This document shows positions 35,130 through 47,699 of a stretch of DNA of 64,000 nucleotides, in pieces (position 1 is the stretch's first letter; the number at the start of each line of letters is the position of its first letter). The DNA is taken from the NCBI GenBank assembly GCA_933228675.1, contig OW121743.1, positions 18,435,151 to 18,499,150 of the forward strand, in the 5' to 3' direction. Made by a program: the position numbers and the translations under genes. Source of the DNA: Stomorhina lunata (Eukaryota; Arthropoda; Insecta; Diptera; Rhiniidae). Below the pieces are notes generated by a model. It made no database searches. It was not told where the DNA came from and was given only the letters and a program-made list of their open reading frames with translations.

Positions 35130-35639
35130 TATTGCGAACATAACAAAATTTTCTTTAATTATAAATACTTTATAAGTTAGAGCCTTAATTTTTTGCTTTT
35201 TCTTGCAAATTTTAAGTTTTTCCAAACTAACCTCGAAATGTAAAAAAAAATATTTTAGTTTTTTGCAATAAAACTCATTACTTAAAGTTAGGAATAACAT
35301 ATAAAGTAGAAATTAATGTTATTAACTCGAATAACATAAATTTGTGAAAATTAAAAGCAATTCTTAAAAAAATTGTGAAAATATTCAATTTAACCTAAAA
35401 AATCGGTTTCCTTTTTCAAATATTCCAAAAAAACTGAGGTAATATTTAATGAAAATACTAAAATATTTTTTTATTTATATTCACTTATTAATTAAGAACC
35501 TTAATTTTTTGCGTTTGCTTGCAAATTTCAAATTTTTTCAACCTAACCTCAAAATTTAAAAAAATTATTTAAGCGTTTTTTGATTATAAAAATCACAATT
35601 CGAAGTTGGCAACAGCTTTTGTAGTACAAAATATTATTA

Positions 35640-36950
35640 TTATTTTAATTCAAATTGAACATTTCAAATTTTATATTCAAATCTTCAAATGGGAAAATTG
35701 GAAATTTCTCATAAAATGAATGAAAATTAAAGAAAATGTTTCGGAAACATGTTTTTTAATATCAACTGAACGTTTTCATTTTATAACAAACATTAATGTC
35801 ATGAATTAATTGTAAATTTTATGCTTTGTTGTAAAGAAAAATTATGACTTTTCTAAATTTTTTGGAGGTTATGGTTTGACTTTATGTTTCACGAATTATT
35901 TTCTTCTGCATAAATTTCCCATAAAATGTGTTTATTTGAAAGTATTCATTAAAGGATTTATCATAGACATTTTGTTAATAGTTTATGTTTTACTATAGAA
36001 ATTAACAAGATACATATTCCTTAAATTCATTACAACCCTCACCCTAATATTTTAAAAAATTTTATTTTCATCAAGAAAGGCAAAGCAATTTGTTAGGGAT
36101 TATTAAAATTTTTATGGAAATTTGTTTTAATATAAATAATTCAATATATTTTAATTATGTCAAAACATACATATTTTGAATCTAAATTAAAAATTTTCAA
36201 AATTTTCAAAAAAATATAAAGAATTTTTGAAATACTTAAAATGTTATGTTATTTCAATTATACCTTCGAATAATTATCATAACCTCCAAAACAATATTTA
36301 AGAACTTTCTTAGAAAGTCAAATTCTGAGAAAGGGAATTTTCAAAACAGCTGTTTTGGTTATCATATTCCATCCTTCCTTATCTCTCCCCTCTTCCTTTA
36401 AATTTGAATATTTTAATATGTTTACATTATAATCTTGTCATATCAATTTGTTTTTTTTTATAAATTCTCTTCTTGTTTACATAAAATGTCAATTAAAGCT
36501 TAACATTTTTTTTATATCCAACTCAGGGGTGGGCTCTGGAAAACTCATTTGAAAAACAAAACGATGCATTTTTTTTTTTTTTTTTTGAAGGGTGGTTTAA
36601 CCATAAGCTTAAGTTTTCAAACACACTTCAATATTTGTAGTGTACAAAAATTTGGTGTCATATATTTTTATCATTTCCAAATTGTTTAAACAGATAATAG
36701 GGAATATTTGTCGACACTCATGAAACAAAAAGAGAAGTAAGCACTTAATAGCTTTGACAGCGTAATTTTAAACAGAAAAGGGGAATGTTTCTCAAAAAAA
36801 TGAGGTTAAATTTGATGACATTTTTATATATTTGGCTAAAGAAGAGAATTTTTTTAAATTTTTAAGAAAACACTTTTTTATTTTCTAAATTTTTAAAAGA
36901 ATCTGCTGAATTTTAATAAACTATTACAAAATTATGACTTCATTTTAATA
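35640..36950. other. Unique stretch within the 310-bp array
   Basis: Non-repetitive A/T-rich sequence breaking the array. At 36524 it contains CAGGGGTGGGC, which resembles the terminus of a hAT-type transposon, followed by a long T-run at about 36571-36588. No matching opposite end was found, so no element is called. No gene is seen. Confidence 0.4.
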
Positions 36951-38999
36951 ATTCAATCATACGTAGAAGAAATTTTATGCATTAAATTGCGCATTTGTAA
37001 GTTTTTCAACTTAACCTCAAAATTTAAAAGTTTGATTTTAGAGTTTTTCAAAATTAAAACCACTTGTAGATGTTAGGAAGAATATTTTAATAAGAAAACA
37101 ATGTAAGTCAAATTAAATTTTCATACTTTTCACCCAATTTTTAAAAAAAATATTGAAAAATATTTAATTTAACCTAAAAAATCTGATTTCTTTTTTAAAT
37201 TTTAAAAAGAAACTGAACAATTTTTTTGAAAATTTACTAAAATGTTATTTAATTTTAATCATTTGTTAAAAAAAAATCACTAGATTCTGCATTTGGCTGC
37301 AAACGAAAATAATTTTCAACCTAACCTCAAAATTTAAATCACAAAGTTTTTTGTTTTTACACATAAAAATCACTACCAGAAGTAAGAAATTACATTTTAA
37401 GTAAAAAATAAGGTTAGTCCAAGTAAAAATATATACTTTTTGTGGTCATATTTTAAGCAAGTTAAAAAAAATAAATAATATTAAATTTAACCTCAAAAAT
37501 ATGCTAACTTTTCAAAATTTTTAAATGAAACTCTTCAGTTCATTGGAAAATACACTAAAACGTTACTTAGTTTTGATCATTTGTTAAAATGGAGTTACTA
37601 TATTTTGCTTTTTACTGCAAATAAAAATAATTTTCAACCTAACCTCAAAATTTAAAATCATAATTTTCCGATTTTAAGCTATGAAATTCACTACCAGAAG
37701 TTAGAAATAACATTTGAAGTAGAAAATAAGATTAGTCCAAGTAAAATTTGGACTCTTTGTGAACAAATTTTTAGCTGGTTTAAAACTAAATGGAAAAATA
37801 TTCATTTTAACCTAAAAAATACGTTTACTTTTGAAAATTTTAAAAAGATACTATTCAACTCTTTAGTAAATATAGTAAAAACTTACTCATTTTTAATCAT
37901 TTGTTAAATCAGAGTCTCAATATTTTGCATAACGTTGCAAAATATTATTTTTTTCAACCTAACCTCAAAATTTAAAATATTTAATTTTTAGTTTTTAACA
38001 ATAAAAATGTTAATAAAAATAAGGAATAACGTTTTAAGTACAAAATGATATCAGTCAAAATCAATTTTCTTACTTTTTCGCAAAATGTTAAGCAATTTTG
38101 AAAGAATTTCGAATAACATAAAATTTAACCTAAAAAAATTTGTTTAACTTTTCAAATTTTAAGAAGAAACAAAACAATTTTTTAGTAAATAGACTGAAAT
38201 CTTACTCAATTTTTAACATTCGTTAAATTCGGATCTAAATATTTTGCGTTTTCTTGCAAATTAATAATATTTTCAACTTAACCTCAAAATGTAAAAATTT
38301 AATTTTTAAGTTTTTAGCAATTAAAATCGCAAAAAAATTAGAAACAACATTAAAAGTAGAAAATATTAATAGTCGTAATTAAATTACATACTTTTTGAAA
38401 AAATTCCCAGCAATTTTCAAATAATTTTGATACAATTTTCAATATAACCTTAAAAATCTGTTTAATTTTTTAAATATTATTTTTCTTTTTAACAATTGTT
38501 CAAAAAATTTTCTAAAATGTTACTAAATTTTATACATTTCTTAAATTGGAGACTATAGATTTTGCCTTATGTTGCAAATTTAAATTTTTTTCAACATAAC
38601 CTCACAATTTGAAAATTTAATTTTAAAGCTTTGAGGCTAGGAATAACATTTAGTATCAAATACTGTTAGTAAAAATCAATTTGAGTACTTTTTGAACAAT
38701 TCGTTTGGCATTTTTATAACAAATTTTAAAAATATATAATTTAACCTAAAAAAAATGTTTCCTTTTTCAAATATTTAAGAAGTACTGAGTGGGTGTTTAA
38801 CGAAACTGCAAAAATATTATTTAATTTTAGTCACTTTTTACAATAAGGCCTTAAGTTTTTGCTTTTTCTTGCAAATTTCAGATTTTTTCAACATAACCTC
38901 AAATTTTGAAAATTTTATTTGAGCGTTTTTAGCTTAAAAAAATAACTTTTGAAGTTAGCAAAAGCTTTTATACTACAAAATTATATAAATTAGAGTCAA

Positions 39000-39720
39000 A
39001 TTAAAGCTTTTAGCACTATTTAAAAATTTTATTTGTTTAACTTTAGGTAATTCGTAAATACTTTTTATTGTAAAATTTTGTTTATTTTCTCGTATTTTAT
39101 TTGTTCTTTGGCAAAATAAACATTAATTTTATTTTATTGCTGCTGCTGTGTTGCAACCACTCGATTTTCCTGGTCGAAACACCTGAAAACTACATTTATA
39201 ATGGTTGAGTTTTAAATTTGTTGTGTTTTTTTTTTTAATTTGTTAAAACCTTCATTAAATTTTAGGAATAATGTTTGAAGGAAATCTTAATGATTACAGC
39301 AGCATCATTAAAATTTTTGGAAATGGAATTTATGGCTATAGTTAATATTCTTGAAGCTTGAAATATTACAAAATTTGATACTTTTTTTTAAAGATAAAAA
39401 ACAGTAATTTCAACATTTGAAAACAATTATTTGTAATTTTAAACTGAAAATATTTTGAGGGTCTTAATTGACCTCAGGGTTTTTAAGGCTTCTAAGCGGT
39501 TTAAAATAAGTCTTTAAATCTCTTACCTGGGTTTGAAAATTTGAAGAGATTATCCTCATTTTGATGATCCTTAATTGACTTTTCCAAATGAGTCATAGAG
39601 GAAAAGTTAATGGCCTTTCGTCTGCTTTATTTAGTTTTTAAAGACTGGAAGCGACACTAAGTTAAGTTTTTTTTTTCAATTCAACCGAAGACACTATAAA
39701 ATTCTTTAGAAAATATGGTA
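39000..39720. other. Second unique stretch within the 310-bp array
   Basis: This separates two parts of the forward array and contains GCTGCTGCTG and CTCGATTTTCCTGGTCG near 39140-39177. On the - strand, an ATG at 39596 opens 23 codons that end at CAG|GTAAGA (donor after 39527). No good acceptor or partner exon is visible, so it is recorded as a curiosity only. Confidence 0.35.
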
Positions 39721-41690
39721 TAATCTTATTTGAAAGTTTTTCAACATAACCTCAAATTTTAAAAATGTTATTTCTGCGTTTTTTTTGTCTTAAAAATCGC
39801 TATATGAAGTAGTAAAAAGTATTTACAATATAAGTTAACAATTTTTTTTTTTAAATTTATTTATTTTAAAACAAAATTAAAACCATTTTATTGTTTCTTA
39901 TTCAATTTAACCTACAAATTTTGTGTTCTTTTTCAAATATTACAAAGAAACTGAATCATTTTTCAAAAACTATACTGAAATCTTACTGAAAACCAATTAC
40001 TAGTAATGTAGGAGTCTAAATCATTTGCATTTTCTTGCGTATACGAAATTTATTCAACCTAACCTCAAATTTGAAAATCTTAATTCATGATTTTCTCACT
40101 TAAAAATCATGAATAACATTTATGAAAAGCATTTGGAATATAAATTAACTTTCTTAAATAAATATTTTACAACCTATCCTCAAAATTTCAACTATTTATT
40201 ACTAATTTTAAATTTAACCTAAAAAATTTGTCTCCTTTTTTAAATATTTAAAAGAAACTGTGTAATTCTTTGAAAAATACATCAAAATCTTACTTAATAT
40301 TTATGACTTGTAAAGTTAAGGTTAAAAAATTTTGCGTTTAGGTGCAAATTTCAAAGTTTTTCAACCTAACCTCAAATTTTAAAAATACTAAATTAGCATT
40401 TTCAATTATTTTAAGTATTTGAGGTAAATTCTAAGTATTTGCAGCAAATAAATCTTGCACAATTAAATATTTAGCAACAAAATTTTAACTATTTTATCAA
40501 TCATTTTTACAAATTTTCAAATTAACCTCAATTTTTTTTTTCTTTTTCAAATACTTTGAAGAAGCTAAGTAATTTTTTAGGAAATATACTGAAATCGTAT
40601 TTAATATTAATTACTGGTAAAGCTGGAGTGTAAATAATTTTCTTTTAAGTGCAAATTAAAATTATTTTCAACCTAACCTCAAATTTTGAAAATTTTATTT
40701 TAGCATTTTTTGGCTTAAAAAGTCTCAATTTTAATTAATTACAATTATTTAAAGTTTCACATAACATTTGTTTGCACTAGAAAGTATTCTACCTATAACA
40801 TAATTAAAACCATTTTGAAAAAATTTTTTAATTTAAACTAAAAGTTTTGTTTTCTTGTTAAAATATTTCATAAAATCCAAATAATTCTTTAGAAAAACTA
40901 CTGAAACCTTATTTAGTTTTAATTACTGGTAAAATTAAAAACTAAATTAAATGCGCTTTACTGCCTATATAAAGTTTTTTCAACCTAACCTCAAATTTGG
41001 AAATTTGTTTTCTTTTAGAAATCATTATTTTATGTATAAAAAGCTTAAATAAATATTTTTCTTAAACAATAAAATATCTTTTTATAAAATTGAAAACATT
41101 TTTTCACTAATTTTCAACAATTTTTCTTTATAACCTAAAAATTTTGTTTTCTTTTTCAAATATTTCCAAAAAAAACTAATAGTTCCTAAGAAAATTGACT
41201 GAAACCTTATTTAGTATCGTTTTTTTGTAATTTTAAGATTTAAATATTTTGCTTTAAGGTGCAAATTTCAAAATTTTTCAACCTAACCTCAAATTTTAAA
41301 AATTATAAATCTACATTTTTAACTAAGTATTAAGTATTTGCAGCAAAAATTAATATTTTTCTTGTACATTTAAATTTTTTTGCAACAGAATTAGAGCCCT
41401 TTTATAACTAATTTTCAAAAATAAAAATATTTAACCCAAAAAATTTTGTTTTCTTTTTCAAATATTTCAAAAAAACAGAATAGTTCATAAGAAAATTGAC
41501 TCAAACCTTACTTGGTATCGATATATTGTAAATTTAGGGCTAAAATATTTTGCATTTCAATGCATATTCAAGTTTTTTTCAACCTAACCTCACTTTTCAA
41601 AAGTAGTTTTCTAGCATTTTTAGCAATAAAAAACTCTGAATACTATTTTCAGTATAAACTAACCCCAAAATTGATTAAATATAGAATAAA

Positions 41691-42764
41691 AATTTATCTT
41701 AAGTGAAGAACATTTCTTCAAAAATTGTTTTCTTATAGTTTTCTTAAAAAAATATTGAAATTTTTTTTCTTCGAAATTTGTTCTTTCTTCCTGTAGTTTA
41801 TTAGGGGTTTTAAATTATTATCAAATGAAAAATTTATTATATTTTTTTCAATATTTAACATTTTAGCTCTTAAGCTTTATCTTATTCATTGTTCAAATTC
41901 TTTCTTTCTTTCTTGCTCTTAACAAATCTTTGAAATGTCAGGTTTTTGTTTTTTTTTACGAAAAAAACAAGCCAAAGATTAATGATGCCTTAAGGTTTTT
42001 CTCAGTTTTACCTTTTTCGTAAGCATTATTTTAAGTGTAAAACCAAAAAATTTACAAAATAAAATAAGAAATAAAACATGAAAATGTATCACCCAAAATC
42101 ATTCACTCATTCATTCATTCACAGCATCAAACATTAGTAACTCAGCCAATAGCAGTCATCAGTTACCCGTAAAACCATCAGCTTCAGCAGCTTAATTTTA
42201 GAAATGGTTACATGCCAGCAGATTCTCTGCTTTTCTTCTGCTTTTTCCCCAAAATTCCAACAAAAACGCATTAAACATTTTACCTTTTTTTTTGTTGTGA
42301 GCTCTTGGATTCCTTGTAATAATGATGATTGTTCGTTCGCTCCTCCAAAACAACAAAACATAAAATTTCATTTGAAATTGTTAAAAACTATCATGCGTTT
42401 TTTCGGAAATGCATTTTTTGGGGATTTTTTTTTTTAGCTTTAATACCTCCTGGTAAAAAAGGTCATTAACACTCTTATAGAGTTCATAAATCTTGTATTC
42501 TTTTTAAAAAATCTGTCCAAAAAACAACAGCAATAAAAAAGGTCATTAGTTTGGCTTGTTAAAAAGTGTCAGCGAAATTTGAAATAAAAAACTTGACTTC
42601 AATTTTTCATTATGAATCACAAAAAAATTTGGCTTAAAAGCATAACCAAACTCAACCAAAACCCCGTTAAGGTGATAAATTAACACAGAAATTTATTGGT
42701 TTTTAATTAAATTCGCAAAAGCCTTGTTTTTATTACTTTATTCTTAAAAATAAATATATTAAAA
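41691..42764. other. Unique centre between forward and reverse 310-bp arrays
   Basis: About 1.07 kb of non-repetitive sequence at the point where the 310-bp family reverses polarity. It includes ATTCATTCATTCAC near 42107-42122. Overlapping frames on both strands (42134-42361 -, 42204-42437 +) are open but match nothing recognisable and lack splice or start support. In a folded transcript this would be the loop of a very large hairpin. Confidence 0.45.
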
Positions 42765-45700
42765 TTTTGAGGTTATGTTGAAAAAATTTTAAATTTGCAA
42801 AATAAAGCAGAAAAATTTAATTGTAGATTAAAGAACCATTTCAAAGATATTAAATATTGGTATTCCCAAATCTTAAGTCCACAGATTCTTTTAAATATTT
42901 GAAAAAGAATATTGATTTTTTAGGTTAAAATGGTAAACAATAAAAAATGTTTAATTAAAGGTTAAATTTAACTAAATTTTGATTAAGAAACATTAAAATA
43001 ATAACTTTTATGTTAAAATTCATTTCTTGTAAAGAAATTTTTTTGATTTAAGTTTTTCAATTTTGAGGTTATAGTGAAAAAGTTTCAAATTTGCAGTTTA
43101 AAGCATGAAACTCTAGCTCTAACTTAAGAAACTTATAAATTTGAGAAAAATTTCAGTAAATTTATAAGAAAATTCTTTAGTTTCTTTCTAAAATTTGCAA
43201 AAGAAAACATATTTTTTAGGTTATGTTGAAAAAACATCAAAATTAGGTCCTTAATAACAATAAAAATGTTTTTAAATTAGCTGAATTAAGCTCTCTGAAT
43301 ACATATCAAGCAAAATCATCATTTTTGTTCTAAAATTCAATGAAACAAATTTTTGAAATTTTGAGGTTATGGTAAAAAAAAAATCAAAGTTGCAAAGAAA
43401 AGCAGGCAAAATTACTTCCAAACTAAAAAGTTGTTAAAACTAAAAAATATTTCTTCAAATTTACAAGAAAATGGAATGGTTTTTTTGTTTAACTTGAAAA
43501 AGAAGACAAAATTTTGAGGTTATGTTGAGAAAAAAATAAAAATTAAGGCTTTAACAGAAGTAAAAATGTCTTAAATAAGTAGAATTAAGATTAACACATA
43601 GATTTGAAGCATAAAATTTAATTTTTTATATAAAATTTAATGAAATATTTTTAAATTTTGAGGTTAGGGTGAAAAAAATTCTAAGGCGCAAGTAAAAGCA
43701 ATATAGTTTATTTTTTAGCTAACAAGTTATTTAAATTAAAGAATATTTTTGTCTATACAAAGCAAAATTATGCAGTTTCTTTCCAAAATTTTAAAAAGAA
43801 TATAGATTTCTTAGGTTATGTTGAGAAAAAATAAAAATTAGGGCCTTTATAAAATTAAAAATTAACTAAAATTAGTTATAAAAGACTTTTTAATAAGTTT
43901 CAGGCAAAAACATAATTTTTTTTATAAAATTCATGGAAATATTTTAATAAATTATGAGGTTAGGGTGAAAAAAAATTAAGAAAGCAATAAAAATCAAACA
44001 ATTTTGTTTTTGAGATTTAAAACTATTAAGATCAAAGCATTTTATTGCATATTAGTTTCAAAACTCTTTACGGTTTCTTTTAAATATTTGAAAAATAAAA
44101 AAAATGTGAAGTTAGTTTGAGAAGTTTCAAGTTTAAGCTTTAAAATGTTATGAAAAATGTCCTCAAAGTATTTTTCAAATTGTTTAGAGCTAAATTTTGT
44201 TTAAAACATTTACCCAAGTAAAAGATATTCAATAAATTTTTTTCAAATTTTGAGGTTAGGTTGAAAAAAACTTTCAAGCGCAAGCTAAAGCAAAATGTTT
44301 TTTTCACAACTTAAAAGAATGTTTAAATAAAATATAATTTTCGTTTTTATACTTCGAAATTGTTTAGTTTTATTTATATATTTGAAAAAGAACACACATT
44401 TTTATGTTATTTTTTAATTTTAGATTCTGAAAAAAGTAATCAAATAAGTTTTAAATTAAATAAATTCTATTAAAAAACTAGATTTTGAGAAAATTTTAAT
44501 TTTTTGAAGAAAATCGTGGAAATAACAATTTTAAATTTTAAGGTTAGGTTGAAAAATTTGAAAATAAGCAAGTAAAAGCAGAAACTTTAAAGCCTTAATA
44601 AATAAATAATTAAATCTGAATAATTTGTTTAAATATTTTCATCAAAATTGTTTACCATCTTTTCAATATTTGAAAAAGAACACACAAATTTTGAGGTTAT
44701 GTTGAAAAAAATTAAAAATAAGCACATTAACGCAAAGAGTTTTAAGTCTAAATAAATAATTTATTAAGTTTGCATAATTTGTTGGTATATTTATACACAA
44801 ATTCTATAAATTCTATTCAATATTTAAAAATTTGCACACAAATTTTAAGGTTATGTTGAAAAATATGAAAATGCGCAAATTAAAGCATAAAGTTTAAAGC
44901 CTAAATCAATAAATTATTAAATTTAAAACATTTTTTGGTAAATTTAGACAAAAATTCTTTAGTTTATTTTCAATATTTGAAAAAGAATACAGAAATTTTT
45001 GAGCTTATATTGAAATATTAGAAAAAAGCACGTAAACGCAAAGACTAAATAAATAAACAAATTATTAAATTCAAATAATTTGTATGTCTATTTATTTAAA
45101 AATTCTAGAGATTCTTTTAATTATTTGAAAAATAGCATGCAAATTTTGTGGTTATGTTGAAAAGTATGGAAATGCGCAAATTAACGCATAAAACTGATGG
45201 TCTTAATTAAGAATCTATTAAATCTGGAGAGATTTTGTGCAAATTTTTGCCAAAATTCTTCGGCTTTTTTTTCGATTTTTGAAAAAAGAATAAAAAAAAT
45301 TTGAGGTTAAGTTGAAAAATATGGAAATGCGCAAGTAAACGTATAAAATTTATGGTCGAAATTATGAATCTATTCAATTTTAAGAGTTCTTGTGTATATT
45401 TTTAATAAAATTCTTCGGCTTCTTTTCAATTTTTGAAAAAAAAAAAAAAAAATTTTGAGGTTATGTTGAAAAATATGGAAATGCGCAAGTAAACGCAGAA
45501 AATTTATGGTCTTAATTAAGAATCTATTAAATTTGAAGAGATTTTGTGCATATTTTTGCCAAAATTCTTCAGCTTCTTTTCGATTTTTGAAAAAAGAATA
45601 AAAAAATTTTGAGGTTATGTTGAAAAATATGGAAATGCTCAAGTAAACGCATAAAATGAAGGGTCCAAACTATGAATCTATCAAATTTTAAGAGTTCTTG

Positions 45701-46060
45701 TGTATATTTTTATCAAAATTCTTCAGCATCTTTTCAATTTTTGAAAAAAGTATAAACAAATTTTGAGGTTATGTTGAAAAATATGGAAATGCGCAAGTAA
45801 ACGCATAAAATTGATGGTCTTAATTCAGAATCTATTGAATTTGAAGAGATTTTGTGCATATTTTGCCAAAATTTTGCAGCTTCTATTCAATTTTTGAAAA
45901 AAGGATAAAACAATTTTGAGGTTATGTTGAAAAATACGAAAATGCGCAAGTTTACGCATAAGATTTGAAGCTTAAATCAATAAATGGTTGAACCTAAAGA
46001 AGTTTTTAGAATATTTATAACGAAATTTTTCAGATTCTTTTCAATATTTGAAAAAAAAAC
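42765..46060 (-). repeat. 310-bp family in reverse orientation (TTTTGAGGTTATGTTGAAAAA)
   Basis: About 18 copies of TTTTGAGGTTA(G/T)GTTGAAAAA, the reverse complement of the 31-41 kb core, followed by TTTGCA(A/G)-TAAAGCA as expected. Spacing starts near 300 bp (42766, 43061, 43360), but from about 44535 it settles to about 155 bp (44690, 44845, 45000, 45145, 45300, 45453, 45607, 45764, 45913). This looks like a half-length subfamily that expanded, in part as alternating pairs. The 90-codon frame at 45370-45642 (-) is a repeat artefact. Confidence 0.92.
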
Positions 46061-46985
46061 AAACAATTTTTTTTTATTTTGAAAAATAAACCAAAAAACA
46101 TTTTGATTTTGCTATTGAAAAACCAAATATTTTTCTTTTGATTCAATTTATTAACTTCTCCCATTTCTAAGCTTTAAAAGGGAATTTTTGTTTTCTTTTT
46201 TTTTTAAATAATTTCAATTTCCTTTCTGCTTAATTGAATTTTTGCTTAAATGGGGTCTTGCCATGTCCGACCGACAGTCAATAAATGTATTTATACTTTT
46301 TTTTTCAAAAAATCAACAAATAAATAAAGCAACAAATTTCCAATTGAGTAAATGTTTCGGATTTTATAAGGAAAACTGTCAAAGCTTGTTGCTGCTTACG
46401 ACTTAGTCACGACTTTGTCAAAGACTTGAGAGACCCCAAAATGACGAATATCTTTATTGACAAGAGACAGAAAAAAGTGAGTGTTTGAATGGAGTCTATA
46501 TGCAATAAAAGGATTTAATTATTTATTTTTTTTTTTCTTTTTTGTATAACAATAGATTTAGACAGACAGACAGACAGTCAGCCCCCAAGAGCTTTAAAAG
46601 GCATATAGAAAAAATTTGCTAATAGAATTTTCAATTTGTTTAAAGAAAGACAGGAAAGCCAAAACGTTTTATTCAACGTTTCACCAAAAATGCATTCAAT
46701 CGTCGGTCTACTGCTAGTCAATCGTTGGTCTAACTATTGGACAATACAAGTTGGAAACAAATGAAACGTGAAAGGCAAACTGATTAGTTTATATGGGACG
46801 AGAAAAAAAATGGGAAAAAATTTAAAATGGAAAAAAAGAATTAAATAAAACTTGTTAACATCAATTCTAAGCCATAAAGAAAAAATTGCAGAAAAAAACT
46901 AACGAGTTTTTTTGATGACCAAAAAGCGAAACAACGGGAAATTATTAGGGAGGAACTTTTTTCCTAATCTCTCTTGGAGATATTC
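46061..46985. other. Unique intronic sequence
   Basis: Mixed sequence with a (GACA) patch (46561-46577) and a short imperfect direct repeat CAATCGTCGGTCTA / CAATCGTTGGTCTA (about 46698 and 46720). It has slightly higher G/C than its surroundings. No gene or RNA is recognised. Confidence 0.4.
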
Positions 46986-47665
46986 AATAGAAAGCTTAAC
47001 ACTAGCAAAAAAACACAAAAAAGCTTTTCCAAAAAGTGAATGTTTCAATTGGACTGAAAGATGTTTCAAAGTTTAGCATTAGAAAGCTTTTAATACTTAT
47101 AAAGCTTTTTTTAGATTCTCAAAATCTTACTAAGGTCTGAGTTGAAGCTTTCATCGAGTGCATTCTTGAAGAAGCTTTTCATAAGTTACAAAAAGTTTCG
47201 TTAAAGTTCATAATTGAATTTATATTTTAAATAATGTTCTAAAAAGCATCTTTAAAAGCTCTCTTAGTTTTAAATTAACTCTCGTTAAGATTTAAAAAAG
47301 TTCGTTAAGCTAAAAATAAGCTTTCATCAAGTGCATTCTTGAAGAAGCTTTTCATAAGTTACAAAAAGTTTCGTTAAAGTTCATAATTGAATTTATATTT
47401 TAAATAATGTTCTAAAAATTTCTTTAAAAAGCTCTCTTAGTTATAAATTGACACTCGTTAAGTTTTTAAATAGTTCGTTAAGCTTAAAAATAAGCTTTTA
47501 TCAAGTGCATTCTTTAAAAAGCTTTTCATAAGTTACAACAAGTTTCGTTAAAGTTCATAATTGAATTTATATTTTAAATAATATTCTAAAAAGCTTCTTT
47601 AAAAGCTCTCTTAGTTATAAATTAACTCTCATTAAGTTTTAAAATAGTTCGTTAAGCTAAAAATA
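46986..47665. repeat. 174-bp tandem repeat, about three copies
   Basis: AAGCTTTTCATAAGTTACAA followed by AAGTTTCGTTAAAGTTCATAATTG and TATATTTTAAATAATGTTC recurs at about 47171, 47344 and 47519. The copies share 85-95 percent of bases by eye. It grades into the next GTTTCGTTAAG array and is probably an early variant of it. Confidence 0.85.
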
Positions 47666-47699
47666 ACGCCAGAAATAATTAGTGATATCGACTATAAAT

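Larger units (their letters stand above)
31015..41690 (+). repeat. 310-bp repeat family with core CAACCTAACCTCAAAATTT (forward)
   Basis: About 25 copies, all in one orientation, of a monomer of about 310 bp. The order within a unit is ATTTTGCTTT-ACTGCAAA, TTTTTCAACCTAACCTCAAAATTTAAAA, TAGTTTTTTAGTAATAAAA, GTTAGGAA-AACATTTTAAGTA, TTCAATTTAACCT-AAAAATC, then AAAGAACCTGA-GAATTCTT. Cores lie near 31320, 31646, 32229, 32550, 33172, 33490, 33808, 35539, 37318, 37637, 37955, 38276, 40057, 40670, 41279 and 41580. The array is interrupted by a transposon (34034-35124) and by two unique stretches. The listed coding frames within it are artefacts. Confidence 0.92.

Noticed and set aside
36524..36534. 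CAGGGGTGGGC as a hAT transposon end
   Set aside because: No complementary terminus or 8-bp target duplication found nearby; could be a chance match or truncated relic.
42134..42437. Overlapping open frames on both strands in the 310-bp polarity centre
   Set aside because: Both-strand openness suggests absence of stops by chance; no motif, start context or splice support.
31320..46000. Telomeric origin for the AACCTAACCT cores
   Set aside because: Only two units within a longer conserved non-telomeric box, and flies lack TTAGG telomeres.
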